Part shown: positions 63,972 through 64,000 of the stretch, in pieces
Numbering within the stretch: position 1 is the first letter of the stretch
How the letters are laid out: each line of letters begins with the position of its first letter
NCBI RefSeq assembly: GCF_003234935.1
Contig: NZ_QKSB01000010.1
Location: forward strand, 54,905 to 118,904
Source of the DNA: Putridiphycobacter roseus
Lineage (GTDB): Bacteria > Bacteroidota > Bacteroidia > Flavobacteriales_D > Crocinitomicaceae
Direction of reading: 5' to 3'
Length of the DNA: 64,000 nucleotides
Position numbers and translations under genes: made by a program
The notes under the pieces: generated by a model
Told to the model about the DNA's origin: nothing
Database searches by the model: none
What the model saw: only the letters and a program-made list of their open reading frames with translations

Positions 63972-64000
63972 AAAAAAAAAGCCTCATTAGATTAACTAAT
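63972..64000. terminator. Probable terminator cut by the right window edge
   Basis: A run of nine A's leads into GCCTCATTAG; after ATTAA the sequence CTAAT begins to pair with ATTAG and then the window ends. If the sequence continues with GAGGC and T's, this is a bidirectional terminator. Confidence 0.4.

Noticed and set aside
1..64000. CRISPR arrays, tRNA/rRNA genes, insertion sequences, prophage or attachment sites
   Set aside because: No regularly spaced direct repeats, cloverleaf-like or rRNA sequence, transposase or integrase motifs were seen.

Overview
The window is chromosomal DNA from a member of the Bacteroidota, most likely a marine or freshwater Flavobacteriales-type bacterium (family not resolvable from sequence alone). 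The evidence is the AT-rich base composition; type IX secretion (T9SS) hallmarks such as gliding-motility-associated C-terminal domains, a PorP/SprF protein and a C-terminal sorting domain on an endonuclease; DUF5686, LytTR and YbjQ-type proteins; and many start codons preceded by the Bacteroidota promoter signature TAnnTTTG, in the best cases with a TTG or TTTG element 17-23 bp upstream. I found no rRNA, tRNA, CRISPR array, insertion sequence or prophage. Genes are dense and mostly intact; only one gap between genes exceeds 300 bases (30156-30469).

Layout. Positions 1-1584 hold the 5' part of a secreted parallel beta-helix protein that runs off the left edge. After yaaA comes a co-directional run at 2546-8934: a zinc-ribbon membrane protein, a small multi-pass membrane protein, two exported beta-barrel-like proteins, a lipoprotein and an exported WD40-caspase protein. 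At 9049-19542 lies a T9SS substrate locus: a 728-residue surface protein, a PorP/SprF protein with a SPOR-like extension, a small exported protein and a 2065-residue SprB-repeat adhesin. Housekeeping and envelope genes follow: a RelA/SpoT homologue, tatC, a DUF5686 outer-membrane protein, lptB, a KdsC-like phosphatase with a helix-turn-helix-like N-terminus, YbjQ, and two tiny paralogous cysteine-rich lipoproteins.

From about 30.7 kb come rocD, with a well-formed promoter and a repeat-bearing leader, a minimal AAA ATPase, a hybrid histidine kinase convergent with a LytTR regulator, a vanadium haloperoxidase-like lipoprotein, an MsbA-like ABC exporter, a GH3-family protein, an MscS channel, a YigZ protein, an M42-type peptidase, an orphan protein with an IF-2 N-terminal-like domain, an M3 peptidase and parC. 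The last part holds a glycosyltransferase, an alpha/beta hydrolase lipoprotein, a SpoU methyltransferase, ttcA, a T9SS-exported endonuclease I, a tricorn-like S41 protease, a leucine-rich-repeat lipoprotein, and rlmD coupled to a seven-bladed WD40 protein.

Common themes are envelope biogenesis and secretion (T9SS, Tat, Lpt, ABC export), extracellular adhesion and degradation, RNA modification (rlmD, ttcA, SpoU) and stress signalling (Rsh, YaaA, MscS, two-component proteins). The most unusual items are the exported WD40-caspase in its envelope-protein operon, the PorP/SprF-SPOR fusion, the HTH-like/KdsC fusion, the rocD leader repeats, the orphan IF2_N protein and a possible multibranched RNA fold at 61308-61402. 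Start codons were moved inward for several genes where a promoter box or signal peptide pointed to an internal ATG.
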